From the NCBI GenBank assembly GCA_002731275.1, contig PCBK01000092.1:31556-95555 (forward strand): DNA of 64,000 nt, given 5' to 3'. Position 1 is the first letter of the stretch; each line of letters starts with the position of its first letter. Shown one piece after another: positions 1 to 9,855 of the stretch. This stretch comes from Deltaproteobacteria bacterium (GTDB lineage: Bacteria; Myxococcota_C; UBA6777). Under the pieces are notes generated by a model that saw only the letters and a program-made list of their open reading frames with translations, was not told the origin of the DNA and did not search any database. Both the position numbers and the translations under genes were made by a program.

Positions 1-29
1 GACAGTCGACAAATTCATCTGCAAAGACT

Positions 30-58
30 GGCCATCGGGTAAAAAAAGAATACGGAAA
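30..58. repeat. Copy of the end of a dispersed foldback element
   Basis: This stretch matches, with two substitutions and one indel, the right arm of the 175-base inverted-repeat element at 24329-24503 read on its minus strand: a GGCC.TCGG block, an A-run, then GAATACGGAAA. The rest of positions 1-192 holds no gene that I can see; an upstream gene may end close to the left edge. Confidence 0.5.
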
Positions 59-113
59 CAGCACAAAATTGTACTCGTTCACCTGTTTTTCACGAAATCT
101 TCATCTCACTTCC

Positions 114-141
114 TTGCTTTTGTCGATATCCTCTGCACAAT
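114..141 (+). promoter_or_regulatory. Possible sigma70 promoter of the MoxR/VWA operon
   Basis: TTGCTT (114-119) and CACAAT (136-141) are separated by 16 bases and lie about 50 bases upstream of the first operon gene. The match to consensus is partial, so this is a candidate only. Confidence 0.35.
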
Positions 142-192
142 GGACAACCAACAGTAGACCAAACCATTTTCTCCCCACAGGAGCCTAACGAT

Positions 193-1680
193 ATGAAGGA
201 TCCATCAACGCTCGCAAAGGGAATCAGTCAAGGCCCATCAGATCGCGAAATCAACCAGTTTCGTGGACAGTTTTTTGGGTTGCTGCTTGCAAAGTACGCG
301 CTCGCCGCCTCAACACTTTGGACGTTTCTCTGGGGTAGCAGTGTTGTCATGCTCCGACTGACCTGGGATATCCCCGCCACTCAGCTGCTCTGGGGAGCTT
401 TGGGCTACATCGCTGCGCTGCTTTATGCCTTCCGCAAGGCGACCCACGAACAACCACCACAGCAACAAGTACGGGCCATCCTGGATCGTTACAACGAGAT
501 GGGCGGGTTGTTGATGGTTCAACACGAGGCCAACATCGGCGCGTGGACACGCCACACCAAAAACATCAAACGACCCCATATCGCATGGAGAAGTGGACCT
601 GCCTGGGGGATGTTTGCGCTTGCCTTGGCCTTTCTTACAGCAGGCGCGCTGATCCCCACCCCCGTCAAAAGCAACACCACCAAACACACACTGATGATCA
701 ACGATCAAGTCGAACAACTCGGTAAACAAATCAAAGTGCTCGCACAGGAGCAGATCATCAATCAACAAGAAGCACAGCGCGCCAAAAAACAACTCTCACA
801 GATCCAAAAAGAAGCCTCTGGACGCGAACCTACAAAGACCTGGCAAGCGCTCGACAAGATGGCGCAAAAGCACAAACAACAGGCCGAAAAAGCAGCACAA
901 AAAACCCTCTCAGAGGCTGAAAAATGGAACCAAGTCCAAAAAATGGCCGAGCAGCTCAAGCGCTCACTCGAAAAGATGGCGCAACAACAATCTGCGTCGA
1001 AAAAACAAAACAGCTCAACCTCCCAACCGACGAGTAAACAGTCTGCTCAAAAAAGCCAACACCAGATGTCCGCAGCGCAACGCAAAGCATTGCAAAAACA
1101 AATGCGAAAGCTCGCGAAGATGATCCAAAAGGCTTTAAAAGCCAACCCATCAATGGCCAAGCACTGGCCAAAATCACTACTAAAGTCCCTCAAAAAAATG
1201 CCCTCACGCACCATCAAACTCAGCGCAAAACAGCTCAAAATGTTGATGAAGATGAAGATGAAAAAGACCACCAAATCAGCGAAGATGTGTAAAAAAGCAG
1301 GTGGTGGAAAGCTCGCAAAACTCTTCATGGCAGGGATGCTCTCCAAAAGCACACTCAAGACCCACGCACGACTCGGAAAAGGTCCTTTTATCTCACGAGG
1401 TCCCGGTCATGCAGCTCTGTCATGGCGACACTTTACGGCCAAAAAAGGCGTCAAATTCAAAGAAAAGGTCCTCCCCAAAGCCCAACTCAACGCGCTCACA
1501 CAGAGCAATCTGATCAAGCTCTCTACAGGCAAACACCAAAAAACAAACTCCTCGTATGTCCCATCTACAGGACAACTCAAACATGCCCATGTCGATCAAA
1601 ACCAGGCACATACCCACAAAATCTTGCCGCGATACAGAGGCACCATCCAACGCTTTTTTGACAAACCAAAGACACCATAA
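193..1680 (+). CDS. Membrane protein with long Lys/Gln-rich coiled coil, first gene of MoxR/VWA operon
   Basis: I do not recognise a named family. The 495-residue protein has two hydrophobic segments near residues 30-54 and 62-80 and a third near 137-156. Residues 160-400 are a strongly charged Lys/Gln/Ala-rich region with coiled-coil character, and the C-terminal 100 residues are basic and less biased, with an SRGPG motif near 400. AGGAG lies about 8 bases before the ATG. It starts an operon whose next gene, a MoxR ATPase, follows after 38 bases. Multi-pass proteins with long helical stretches are common at this position in MoxR/DUF58/VWA clusters, so a structural or partner role for the MoxR-VWA machine at the membrane is likely, but that is inference from context. 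Confidence 0.8.
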   Translation: MKDPSTLAKGISQGPSDREINQFRGQFFGLLLAKYALAASTLWTFLWGSSVVMLRLTWDIPATQLLWGALGYIAALLYAFRKATHEQPPQQQVRAILDRYNEMGGLLMVQHEANIGAWTRHTKNIKRPHIAWRSGPAWGMFALALAFLTAGALIPTPVKSNTTKHTLMINDQVEQLGKQIKVLAQEQIINQQEAQRAKKQLSQIQKEASGREPTKTWQALDKMAQKHKQQAEKAAQKTLSEAEKWNQVQKMAEQLKRSLEKMAQQQSASKKQNSSTSQPTSKQSAQKSQHQMSAAQRKALQKQMRKLAKMIQKALKANPSMAKHWPKSLLKSLKKMPSRTIKLSAKQLKMLMKMKMKKTTKSAKMCKKAGGGKLAKLFMAGMLSKSTLKTHARLGKGPFISRGPGHAALSWRHFTAKKGVKFKEKVLPKAQLNALTQSNLIKLSTGKHQKTNSSYVPSTGQLKHAHVDQNQAHTHKILPRYRGTIQRFFDKPKTP

Positions 1681-1718
1681 AGACAAGACAAAAACCACAT
1701 AGAAATACGGAGCCATCG

Positions 1719-2774
1719 ATGGGCGATACAGCTGAAAAACAAGACATTCTCCAACCAGAAGAACTCAAACCAGCGACAGAGATCCTTCAGAAAACACAGG
1801 CACAACTCGACCGAATCTTACTCGGACGTAGCGAGCTTCACCGAATGGTCCTCGTGGGCATCCTCAGCCAGGGACACATCCTGTTGGAAGGCCTTCCAGG
1901 TCTCGGAAAAACAGCCCTGGTCAAAGCCCTCGGTCAGATCATGAATCTGGAATTCAAGCGGCTCCAATTTACACCTGACTTGATGCCCAGCGACATCTTG
2001 GGGACGCACATCCTCCAACCCACCGAAGATGGCCGTCGCGAGATGACCTTCCAAGAAGGTCCTGTCTTTACCAACCTCCTGCTCGCAGACGAGATCAACC
2101 GCGCCTCCCCCAAAACACAATCCGCCATGCTCGAAGCCATGCAAGAGCGCAACGTCACACTCATGGGCACGACACGCGCGCTCCCTAAACCGTTTTTCGT
2201 CCTCGCATCACAAAACCCCATCGAGCTCGAAGGTACCTACCCTCTCCCAGAAGCACAACTCGACCGCTTCCTGTTTAAGCTCGCCGTCCGACACGTCGAT
2301 GTTGATGTCCTCGAAGAGATCATCACCACAAGACGCCACGGCACCCCACCAACACCGGACTGGACCCTCGAAGCGGACAAGCTTCAAGAGCTCTTTGCGC
2401 TCGTCAAAAAGATCTTCCTCCCCAAACCAGTCGCGCGCTATATCTCCCGTCTCGTCGCTGCAACACATCCAGGCAACCCCGAGGCCAATGAGCAGGTCAA
2501 CGACTACGTCACCTACGGCGCCTCACCACGCGCGGCCATCGCCATGGCAGAAGCCTCGCGAGCACACGCCCTGATCCAAGGACGCCCCACTGCAGGCTTC
2601 GAGGATGTCAAAGCCGTCGCCCCACACGTACTCAACCACAGGATCTTGCTCAACTACAAAGCGCGTTTTGAACAGCTCGACACGTACACACTCCTCGATA
2701 AACTTATCGCAGAGCTCGAAGAGTCTGGCATCTCCATGCCCAAAGATTTCTCAATGCGCAAAGAGGAGGCCTGA
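1719..2774 (+). CDS. MoxR-family AAA+ ATPase
   Basis: A 351-residue AAA_3/MoxR ATPase. Visible motifs are Walker A GLPGLGKT (58-65), Walker B LLLADEIN (120-127), sensor 1 VLASQNP (161-167) and the MoxR signature EGTYPLPEAQLDRF (171-184), followed by the usual C-terminal lid. MoxR proteins act as cytoplasmic chaperone-like ATPases that work with VWA-domain proteins to mature or assemble envelope enzymes. That fits here: a DUF58 gene and two VWA membrane genes follow in the same operon. GGAG precedes the ATG by about 6 bases. The next gene begins one base past the stop, so the two are probably translationally coupled. Confidence 0.95.
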   Translation: MGDTAEKQDILQPEELKPATEILQKTQAQLDRILLGRSELHRMVLVGILSQGHILLEGLPGLGKTALVKALGQIMNLEFKRLQFTPDLMPSDILGTHILQPTEDGRREMTFQEGPVFTNLLLADEINRASPKTQSAMLEAMQERNVTLMGTTRALPKPFFVLASQNPIELEGTYPLPEAQLDRFLFKLAVRHVDVDVLEEIITTRRHGTPPTPDWTLEADKLQELFALVKKIFLPKPVARYISRLVAATHPGNPEANEQVNDYVTYGASPRAAIAMAEASRAHALIQGRPTAGFEDVKAVAPHVLNHRILLNYKARFEQLDTYTLLDKLIAELEESGISMPKDFSMRKEEA

Positions 2775-2775
2775 C

Positions 2776-4701
2776 GTGTACGCCAACGACATGACGACCC
2801 TTCGGGCCAAAAGAAACCACTTCAAGTGGCTCCCACTTGTTCTCTTTATACTTGTACTGCCAATACACGAAGCCGCCGCACAATACAGCATTGGGAAAGT
2901 TCTCTTCAAGCAAGATGTCCCCTTATCTCCAACATCAGGGGGATTTGGATATGTACCCTATACCTTCTCCGTCACCAACACAGATTACCAACGCAACCAC
3001 AAAGTGACCTTCGCCCTGTCAGGACGAAGTGGACGCTCGAATACACTGACAAATATCAAGAAGAGCGTCGTGTTGGGAAAAGGTGGAAAGGCCAAGCTCA
3101 CCATCCTCGCCCCTGCGCTCGCACACTCCCTCGAATCGTACACAGTCACCCTTGACGATGGAGCGCAATCTAAGTCGATGGCGCTCACCAGGATCCGTCG
3201 CGCAGGAAGCTCATGGAGAGGTTGGAGCCATGGGATCGCGCTCGTCGATATGACCTTTCCCGAGCACATACGCGATGAGATCAAGACGTTCATCAAACGC
3301 GCCCAAGAGCACTACAGAAACATTCAACATATCGAATACAAGAACAAAGTCCCTCGCGGAAAAAGAACCCCTCGCCCTCCTATCCTTGGTTACAGTATCC
3401 GCACGACACAGAGTCCACAGACCATCAAAGACTGGCCCACAGATTGGCTCGCCTACAGTTCATATGGCGCTGTGATGATGAAACGAGCGCAATTCGAGAA
3501 AGCCCCCAAAGGGGTCCAACGAGCGCTCCAGCAATATGTCGAACTTGGTGGACTTCTCTACTTGCTCGGCCCAACAAAAGTGCCTACTCGCTGGGCACAT
3601 GCTCCCAAGTACCACCCCAAAGTATCCAAACGACTCCTCACCGTCAGCCCCGGCTTTGGTGAATGTGTCCTCCTCGACATCATCCCCAAGGCTTCGTGGG
3701 ATACATCTCTACCACTTATCACCATCAAAGAGGGTGTGTACTTATTCACCAAATGGACACAAACACCTAAATTCCAAAGAAAAATCGAGACTATCGGCCA
3801 GGCAAATAAATTCCTCCCTGTCACCAAAAATGTCAGCGTCCCCGTTCGAAGTCTCTTTTTCTTGATGTTGCTCTTCAGCATCCTCCTCGGTCCCGTCAAC
3901 ATCTACTACCTCGCCAAAAAGAAGAAACGCCTGTGGTTGTTGTGGACCGTCCCCCTGTTCTCCCTGGCGATGTGTTTGCTGGTCCTCTCCTACTCCCTCC
4001 TCTCAGAAGGATTGGATACATCAATAAAAACAAACGCGTTTGTTTTCCTGGATCAGCCAAACAAACACGCTTCAACGGTTGGTATACACGGGTTTTACGC
4101 CCCCATCACACCAGCTGGAGGATTGCGTTTCCCGAGTGACATGGAGCTTATCCCACAGCTAAGGTTTCGGTGGGGTCGTGGAGGTCGTGAACTCGGCATG
4201 AGCTGGGATCAACAACAGCACCTCTCCCAAAACTGGATCATCTCACGTGTCCCCATTCACCTGAGTTTTCGTAGCAGTGCGCTGCGAAGAGAACGACTTG
4301 TCGTCTCCAACAAAGGAAACACAGTCACCGCACTCAACGGCCTCGGCGCCAACATCGAAAAACTATGGGTTGCCGATCAAGACGGTTATATCTATGTCGC
4401 CGGAGAAATCGCCCCAGGCGGCAAATCCACCCTCTCGAAAAAACCGTACAACATTCTTCCAAAACCACGCACCTTACGAGGACTATACACAAAGAGAAAC
4501 ATCCATCTCTTCGAAAAATACGACGCAAGCACAGACGTCAACCCCATCCTCAAAGACCCAGGCTCATACCTGCAAAAAAACTCCTACATCGCTGTCCTCT
4601 CAGGCTCCCCATTCGCAAAGCATAACCTCAAGCACGTCAGGAAGTTCGAAGGTCACACAATCGTCTACGGTATCATGAGGAGCACAAAACATGGACGTTG
4701 A
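2776..4701 (+). CDS. Exported membrane protein associated with MoxR-ABC cluster
   Basis: About 641 residues from a GTG start. GAGGAGG inside the end of moxR sits 6 bases before the GTG at 2776, which decides this start over the ATG at 2791; the open frame extends further upstream only because it overlaps moxR. An N-terminal signal-like helix is followed by a long periplasmic region. Two membrane helices lie near residues 353-378 and 384-405, then another extracytoplasmic domain. I recognise no enzyme motif. Position just upstream of the ABC ATPase resembles the large single-copy membrane protein that accompanies GldA/GldF-like ABC transporters in MoxR clusters. The ABC ATPase start overlaps this gene's end by 11 bases. 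Confidence 0.8.
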   Translation: MYANDMTTLRAKRNHFKWLPLVLFILVLPIHEAAAQYSIGKVLFKQDVPLSPTSGGFGYVPYTFSVTNTDYQRNHKVTFALSGRSGRSNTLTNIKKSVVLGKGGKAKLTILAPALAHSLESYTVTLDDGAQSKSMALTRIRRAGSSWRGWSHGIALVDMTFPEHIRDEIKTFIKRAQEHYRNIQHIEYKNKVPRGKRTPRPPILGYSIRTTQSPQTIKDWPTDWLAYSSYGAVMMKRAQFEKAPKGVQRALQQYVELGGLLYLLGPTKVPTRWAHAPKYHPKVSKRLLTVSPGFGECVLLDIIPKASWDTSLPLITIKEGVYLFTKWTQTPKFQRKIETIGQANKFLPVTKNVSVPVRSLFFLMLLFSILLGPVNIYYLAKKKKRLWLLWTVPLFSLAMCLLVLSYSLLSEGLDTSIKTNAFVFLDQPNKHASTVGIHGFYAPITPAGGLRFPSDMELIPQLRFRWGRGGRELGMSWDQQQHLSQNWIISRVPIHLSFRSSALRRERLVVSNKGNTVTALNGLGANIEKLWVADQDGYIYVAGEIAPGGKSTLSKKPYNILPKPRTLRGLYTKRNIHLFEKYDASTDVNPILKDPGSYLQKNSYIAVLSGSPFAKHNLKHVRKFEGHTIVYGIMRSTKHGR

Positions 4702-5620
4702 AATTGTCAATTTGAAAAAGTACTTTGGGAAGACCAAAGCCGTCGATGATATCTCGTTCTCCTTCTCATCGGGACAAATCGTCGGGTTTGTCGGTCCAAA
4801 CGGGGCAGGAAAGACCACCACTATCAAAATGATGTCGACGCTCAACGAGCCAACCTCTGGCGATATCTTTTACGATGGTGTCTCCGTCGTCGAAGAACCC
4901 GAAAAGGTCCGTAAACTTATCGGCTACATGCCCGACTCACTGCCCACCCATAACGATATCGATGTCCATGAATACCTCGACTTCTTCGCAAGGGCTTACG
5001 GCATCCAAGGGAAACAACGTGCTCTTGTCGTTGAACAGGTCGAAGAATTCACCAATCTCAAAGGGATCAGAGATAAACTCTTAAAAACCCTCTCCAAAGG
5101 GATGAAGCAACGTGTGAGCCTCGCCCGCGCGCTCCTGCACGACCCTAGCATCTTGATCATGGACGAACCTGCAGCAGGACTTGATCCACGCGCACGTATC
5201 GAGCTCCGAGAGCTGCTCAAGATCCTCGCAGACCAGGGAAAAGCGATCTTTCTCAGCTCCCACATCCTCACAGAGCTCGCCGAGATTTGCGATACAGCTG
5301 TCATCATCGAACAAGGTCGGCTGCTCTCGGCGGACTCACTTGAGACTCTCTCGGAGAACAAACAACAACATACAACGCTGCTCATTCGCTCGATGCACTC
5401 ACCTGAAGGACTCCACACGATGCTGCTCCAACAACCTCATGTCGAAGATGTGAAGATACAAGGAAAACACGTCGCAGTTCGCGTGGATGGCGGAGATGAA
5501 GTCTGTCACCAGCTCTTGCGCAGCATGCTCGCCAACGATATCCCGATCGTCGAGTTCCAACAACAGCGCAGCAATCTCGAAGAGATCTTCATGAATATGA
5601 CAAAAGGAGAGGTCCAGTGA
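4691..5620 (+). CDS. ABC transporter ATP-binding protein
   Basis: A 309-residue ABC ATPase with Walker A GPNGAGKT (35-42), a variant signature LSKGMKQR (134-141), Walker B ILIMDEP (154-160), D-loop GLDP and the switch histidine in SSH (about 191). The C-terminal 90 residues form the extra domain seen in CcmA/NatA/GldA-like exporters. It energises the permease encoded next, whose GTG start overlaps this gene's TGA. The substrate cannot be read from sequence; in related MoxR-linked clusters such exporters are tied to envelope function. GGAG stands about 9 bases before the ATG, within the previous gene. Confidence 0.95.
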   Translation: MDVEIVNLKKYFGKTKAVDDISFSFSSGQIVGFVGPNGAGKTTTIKMMSTLNEPTSGDIFYDGVSVVEEPEKVRKLIGYMPDSLPTHNDIDVHEYLDFFARAYGIQGKQRALVVEQVEEFTNLKGIRDKLLKTLSKGMKQRVSLARALLHDPSILIMDEPAAGLDPRARIELRELLKILADQGKAIFLSSHILTELAEICDTAVIIEQGRLLSADSLETLSENKQQHTTLLIRSMHSPEGLHTMLLQQPHVEDVKIQGKHVAVRVDGGDEVCHQLLRSMLANDIPIVEFQQQRSNLEEIFMNMTKGEVQ

Positions 5621-7215
5621 GCGTACTGCAAGCATTTCAGGGCTGGGTGGATGATCACATCAACCCCATCGTGATCAAAGAATTGCGTCAGGCAGTGAGA
5701 GGTCGCTTTCTTTCGGGCGTGTTGATTTTGTTCCTTCTCATCCAGATCGTCACACTCGGCGTAACGCTTGTCTCGTTTTCCTTTTCGCACAACACAAACT
5801 TCACAGAAGGCCGAGATTACTTCTCCGCGCTCCTGTTCATCTTGCTCGGGACGTGTTTGCTGTTTATCCCTGCCTACACAGGTTTTCGTATGGGCTCAGA
5901 GCGTACGGATCATCGCGCTGACTTGCTCTTCATCACGACGCTCTCACCGAGAGCCGTGATCACAGGAAAGCTCACCTCTTCGCTGCTACTGGTTTTACTT
6001 GTGTACAGCGCAGCCTTTCCATTTATGACCATCTCCTTTCTTTTGCGTGGGATTGACCTACCCACGATCTTCTCGATGGCGTCGTTCTCATTCCTCTCGA
6101 TTTTACTAGCCGTGCAGTGGGCGATCTTTTTGGGCTCCCTCCCCCTCAATCGCGCCGCGCGGCTCGGTGCAAACATTTTCATCCTTGGCTCTTCGGGGAT
6201 GATCTTCATCTCGACGCTCACGACGAGTTTCTCGATGATGTACTTTGGTATAGGTTCCTATTGGAGGAGTTGGCAATTTTGGCTCCCAGCCATCTCGACC
6301 ATGCTTATCACTTTGATGATCGTAGGGTTACTCTTTGCGCTCTCCATCACAGCGCTCACTCCCTCAACCGCCAACAGAGCTTATCCGATCCGCGTCTTCT
6401 CGACCATCTCATACGTGCTCACAGCTGCTTTCACGATCACGAGCTCATTCCTCTTGAATGACATGCTCCCTGTCGCGGCGTGGGGAGTGAGTATGTCGAT
6501 GCTCCTCTTTATCAGCGCCTTCGTCAGTGTAAGTGAGCGTAAGAAGCACACACATCGAGTCCTTCGTACCATCCCCCAAAGTCCACTCAAACGAACCTTT
6601 GCGTTCCTCTTTTACAGTGGCAGCGCTGGTGGCTTGTCCTGGACCCTCTGCCTTTACCTACTCACAGCAGGAATGATGGGGCTCACTCTCAAAATGATGC
6701 CTTATGCCAAAAACCACTCTGACGCAGAAACGCTCATCTTAGTTTGTATCGGTCTTGCCGGCTTCGCGTTTGCCTATGGACTCACAGGGCAGGTGCTCAA
6801 AAAGATGCTCTTTCCCAAACTCAGAGAACATCTAACGTGGTTGTTGGCATTGCTCGTCGCGGTCATCGCGCTTGTGATTCCCCCGATCGTCGGACTTCTC
6901 CTTGGCTTCATCAAACAAGCCGACGGCTATCTCTTTTTGATGACCCCCTTTATCTTCTTTGAAAAGAAATACGTCGCCGCAGGCGCGATTGCAGGAGGAA
7001 TCTGGGGTACACTAGCGATCTTCTGGAGTCTCCCCGGCTGGCTCAAGCAATTTCGCTCCTTCAAACGCTCAGAGAAAGTGTCGACACCCCCCAAAAAAGT
7101 CGTCTCACAAGAACAAGCACAGGCGCCTGAGACGGCAGAGGACGCACAAGTAGAGAGTGGAGAAGAGTCGGAGAAACCTTCGGAGAAGGAAAGTGAGCAG
7201 GTCGATGGAGAATGA
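5617..7215 (+). CDS. ABC transporter permease, multi-pass
   Basis: A 532-residue integral membrane protein with about a dozen hydrophobic segments, starting at a GTG that overlaps the ATPase stop codon. The opening NPIVIKELRQAVRGR is typical of ABC-2 type permeases of the NatB/GldF kind, where an amphipathic elbow helix carries a KEL.Q..R motif before the first membrane span. The last 50 residues are an acidic, Glu/Ser/Gln-rich cytoplasmic tail. It should form the channel for the adjacent ATPase. It is long for a simple ABC-2 permease, so two fused six-helix halves are possible. The DUF58 gene starts inside its 3' end. Confidence 0.88.
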   Translation: MSVLQAFQGWVDDHINPIVIKELRQAVRGRFLSGVLILFLLIQIVTLGVTLVSFSFSHNTNFTEGRDYFSALLFILLGTCLLFIPAYTGFRMGSERTDHRADLLFITTLSPRAVITGKLTSSLLLVLLVYSAAFPFMTISFLLRGIDLPTIFSMASFSFLSILLAVQWAIFLGSLPLNRAARLGANIFILGSSGMIFISTLTTSFSMMYFGIGSYWRSWQFWLPAISTMLITLMIVGLLFALSITALTPSTANRAYPIRVFSTISYVLTAAFTITSSFLLNDMLPVAAWGVSMSMLLFISAFVSVSERKKHTHRVLRTIPQSPLKRTFAFLFYSGSAGGLSWTLCLYLLTAGMMGLTLKMMPYAKNHSDAETLILVCIGLAGFAFAYGLTGQVLKKMLFPKLREHLTWLLALLVAVIALVIPPIVGLLLGFIKQADGYLFLMTPFIFFEKKYVAAGAIAGGIWGTLAIFWSLPGWLKQFRSFKRSEKVSTPPKKVVSQEQAQAPETAEDAQVESGEESEKPSEKESEQVDGE

Positions 7216-8077
7216 TATCCTCGCGGCCCTGCAAAAGGGTGAACAGATCGGCTCGCGGTACAAACTCGTCACACCACAGACACCACCACGTGGGCTCTCA
7301 GGCTCACATATCAGTCAACACGCCGGCTCTTCCCTGGAGTTCCGCGAACACAGAGAGTACCAACCTGGCGATGACTTAAGGCGGATCGATTGGGGGGTCT
7401 ACGCGAGAAGTGACAAACTCAGCGTCAAACTTTACCAAAAAGAAGTCCACCCACACCTCGATCTTATCGTCGATACATCCCTCTCAATGGCACTAGAGGG
7501 GACAGCCAAAGCAGAAGCCACCGCCGGCCTCGCAGCCGTCCTCGCGACGGCTGCGAGCAACGCCGGCTACTCGTGCAAAAGCTGGTGGACAGGAGAAGGA
7601 TGCCACCCCATCCTCAACGGCTCGGCGCGCCCCTCCTCATGGGATGGCTTCTCCTTCGATCAAACGATATCGCCCCACGAAGCGTTCGCGAAACGTCCGC
7701 CAACTCTTCGTCCTCACGGAGTTCGCGTCTTTGTCAGCGATTTGCTCTGGATGGGCGATCCGATGACCATGCTCGGCTACCTATCCCACAAAGCGACGAG
7801 AGTCCTCATCTTACAAGTCCTCGCGAAACAAGATGTCGATCCACCCACTTCTGGACAGCTACGCCTTGTCGACAGCGAGACCGGCGAAGAGCGCGAAATT
7901 TATATCGACGCAACAATCCGTCGACAATATCTCGAAGGATTTCACAGGCACCTCGACAACTGGCACCGCGCAAGTCGTCAGGTCGGCGCGATCATGCAGA
8001 CGATCGTCGCCGAACCCTTTGTCGAACACTGGCAGCTAGATGAACTCGTAGCCACGGAGACCTTGGCATACCAATGA
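7205..8077 (+). CDS. DUF58 domain protein (VWA-like partner of MoxR)
   Basis: 290 residues from the ATG at 7205, which overlaps the permease stop by 11 bases; the open frame reaches back to 7157 but that part lies wholly inside the permease gene. The DUF58 hallmark is clear: EYQPGDDLRRIDWGVYARSD at residues 51-70, then a VWA-like strand with DTSLSM near 90-95, a degenerate MIDAS motif. DUF58 proteins are the usual intermediate between MoxR ATPases and the Bat-type VWA membrane proteins. Gene order here (MoxR, DUF58, BatA-like, VWA) is the classic one except for the ABC transporter placed between. An ATGA overlap couples it to the next gene. Confidence 0.93.
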   Translation: MENDILAALQKGEQIGSRYKLVTPQTPPRGLSGSHISQHAGSSLEFREHREYQPGDDLRRIDWGVYARSDKLSVKLYQKEVHPHLDLIVDTSLSMALEGTAKAEATAGLAAVLATAASNAGYSCKSWWTGEGCHPILNGSARPSSWDGFSFDQTISPHEAFAKRPPTLRPHGVRVFVSDLLWMGDPMTMLGYLSHKATRVLILQVLAKQDVDPPTSGQLRLVDSETGEEREIYIDATIRRQYLEGFHRHLDNWHRASRQVGAIMQTIVAEPFVEHWQLDELVATETLAYQ

Positions 8078-9855
8078 TCCAACTACTCGCGAACCCAATC
8101 GCCCTGCTCGGCCTGCTCTCACTGCCCGCGTTGGTGACCATCTACTGGCTTCAACAACGGTACCGAAAGAGAAAGGTCGTCTCCTCGCTCGCATTATGGG
8201 GTTTTGCAGCCAAATCAAAAGACGGCGGCGTGCGTCTACAACGCATCCATACGCCCTTGCTCTTCTTTTTGGAGCTGCTCATATTGCTCTGTCTCGTGAT
8301 CGCCGCGGCCGGACCACGCTGGCCACTTTGGCAACAACGTGCGCCCCTGTTTGTCGTACTGGATGATTCCTATTCGATGAGAGCCAACGCGCCAACATCT
8401 CCACAAGCTCGTGCCAAAAAGAAACTCTTCTCCCTCACACGAGGCGAACAATACCCTTATATTCGCCTGATCAAAGCGGGCCCCACACCGACATTGCTCG
8501 GAGGTTTCCTGCGTACACGACGTGACCTCATCCAAGCGTTGAAACGATGGGATTGTCAGGCATCACAGAGCGCTCTCTCGCAAGCGACGATACTCGCTCG
8601 ACAGCTCGGCGGACAACATGCTCGCGTCCTCGTCCTGACGGACAAAGCCCCTCAGCACAAAACACGTATGAGGCGTGTACAATGGATGGCCTTTGGCACA
8701 CCACAGGCCAATCTCGCCATCACAGAAGCCACACGCTCAACACACGTCGATCAAGATCGCGTCCTGCTCACTGTCAGCAACCTCTCCAAGACCAAACAAA
8801 GCACGACATTGACACTCTCAGACAAGGGCTCAAAGCGAACACTTAAACGCTTTACCTTGCGTCTGCAAGCCGGAAAAAGTCAGCGCTTGAGCATCACGCT
8901 CCCCAGTGGAATCAAAGAACTCACCGCGCAATTACAAGACGATGCGCTGACCTTCGACAACCGCGTCATCCTCCTCCCAGACAAAACCCCTCCTCTGCGC
9001 GTGAAGCTCTCTATCACACAGCCGACACTTCAAGGCTTGTTCAAGAGAGGGCTTCGCTCTACACAGCAAGTCCAATTTGTCTCCAAAGGCGAAGAGCTCC
9101 TGATCACAGACCAGCAAGGCTCAACAGCAGAACAAAAGCGACCTGACCTGTGGCGACTACAGCTCTACCATCGCGCTCCTTCAAAGCCATATATCGGTCC
9201 CTATGTGACCAATCGCTCGCACCCACTCACCCAAGGACTTGCGCTCAAAGGCGTCCTCTGGTCTGCCCCAGCAGAACCCAAGCTGCAAGGACTCCCCATC
9301 CTCATGGTCGGTGAGCAACCTCTGCTCACAACCCAACCTGATGGCGAAGCTGGTCGACTCTTGGAGCTGACAATAGACGCGCAGCGCTCGACGCTACAAA
9401 AGACCCCGAACTGGCCCATCCTGTTGTGGAACATCATCAAAGAACGTATTCATAAACGACCGGGGGTCCGAAACAAACATGTCCACCTTCACAGTAAAGT
9501 CACGATCCAAGTCCCCGAGACCATACGACAGGTGAGCCTGACATCCCCCTCTGGGAAGCGCTCCACGCACATGGCCGCCGAAAACAAGATGTACATCCAG
9601 GCCGACGAACCAGGTGTCTATCGTGTCCAGCTCGCCAATGTGATCGACACATTTGTCGTCAACCCGCTCTCCTATACAGAATCGAAGCTCACAGAGCAGA
9701 TCACAAAACGTTGGGGAGATTGGGCCCGAGATGCAGAAGCAAAGCGCGAACACCACGACGTCACCTGGTTGTTTTTGCTGCTCGCCCTGGTTGGCATCGC
9801 GTTACACACCTTCTTTAGCCGCAGACAACCGAAGACGGAGGGCGCACACTCATGA
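8074..9855 (+). CDS. BatA-like VWA membrane protein
   Basis: 593 residues. The N-terminus (two membrane helices around residues 5-25 and 60-80, with a short basic loop between) is the typical BatA N-terminal module. A VWA domain follows, with DDSYSM serving as the DxSxS MIDAS motif near residue 93. A C-terminal membrane helix lies near 565-582. Such proteins sit in the inner membrane with the VWA domain outside the bilayer core and work with MoxR. The start overlaps the DUF58 stop as ATGA, and the next gene overlaps this stop in the same way, so all three are probably translated in a chain. Confidence 0.9.
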   Translation: MIQLLANPIALLGLLSLPALVTIYWLQQRYRKRKVVSSLALWGFAAKSKDGGVRLQRIHTPLLFFLELLILLCLVIAAAGPRWPLWQQRAPLFVVLDDSYSMRANAPTSPQARAKKKLFSLTRGEQYPYIRLIKAGPTPTLLGGFLRTRRDLIQALKRWDCQASQSALSQATILARQLGGQHARVLVLTDKAPQHKTRMRRVQWMAFGTPQANLAITEATRSTHVDQDRVLLTVSNLSKTKQSTTLTLSDKGSKRTLKRFTLRLQAGKSQRLSITLPSGIKELTAQLQDDALTFDNRVILLPDKTPPLRVKLSITQPTLQGLFKRGLRSTQQVQFVSKGEELLITDQQGSTAEQKRPDLWRLQLYHRAPSKPYIGPYVTNRSHPLTQGLALKGVLWSAPAEPKLQGLPILMVGEQPLLTTQPDGEAGRLLELTIDAQRSTLQKTPNWPILLWNIIKERIHKRPGVRNKHVHLHSKVTIQVPETIRQVSLTSPSGKRSTHMAAENKMYIQADEPGVYRVQLANVIDTFVVNPLSYTESKLTEQITKRWGDWARDAEAKREHHDVTWLFLLLALVGIALHTFFSRRQPKTEGAHS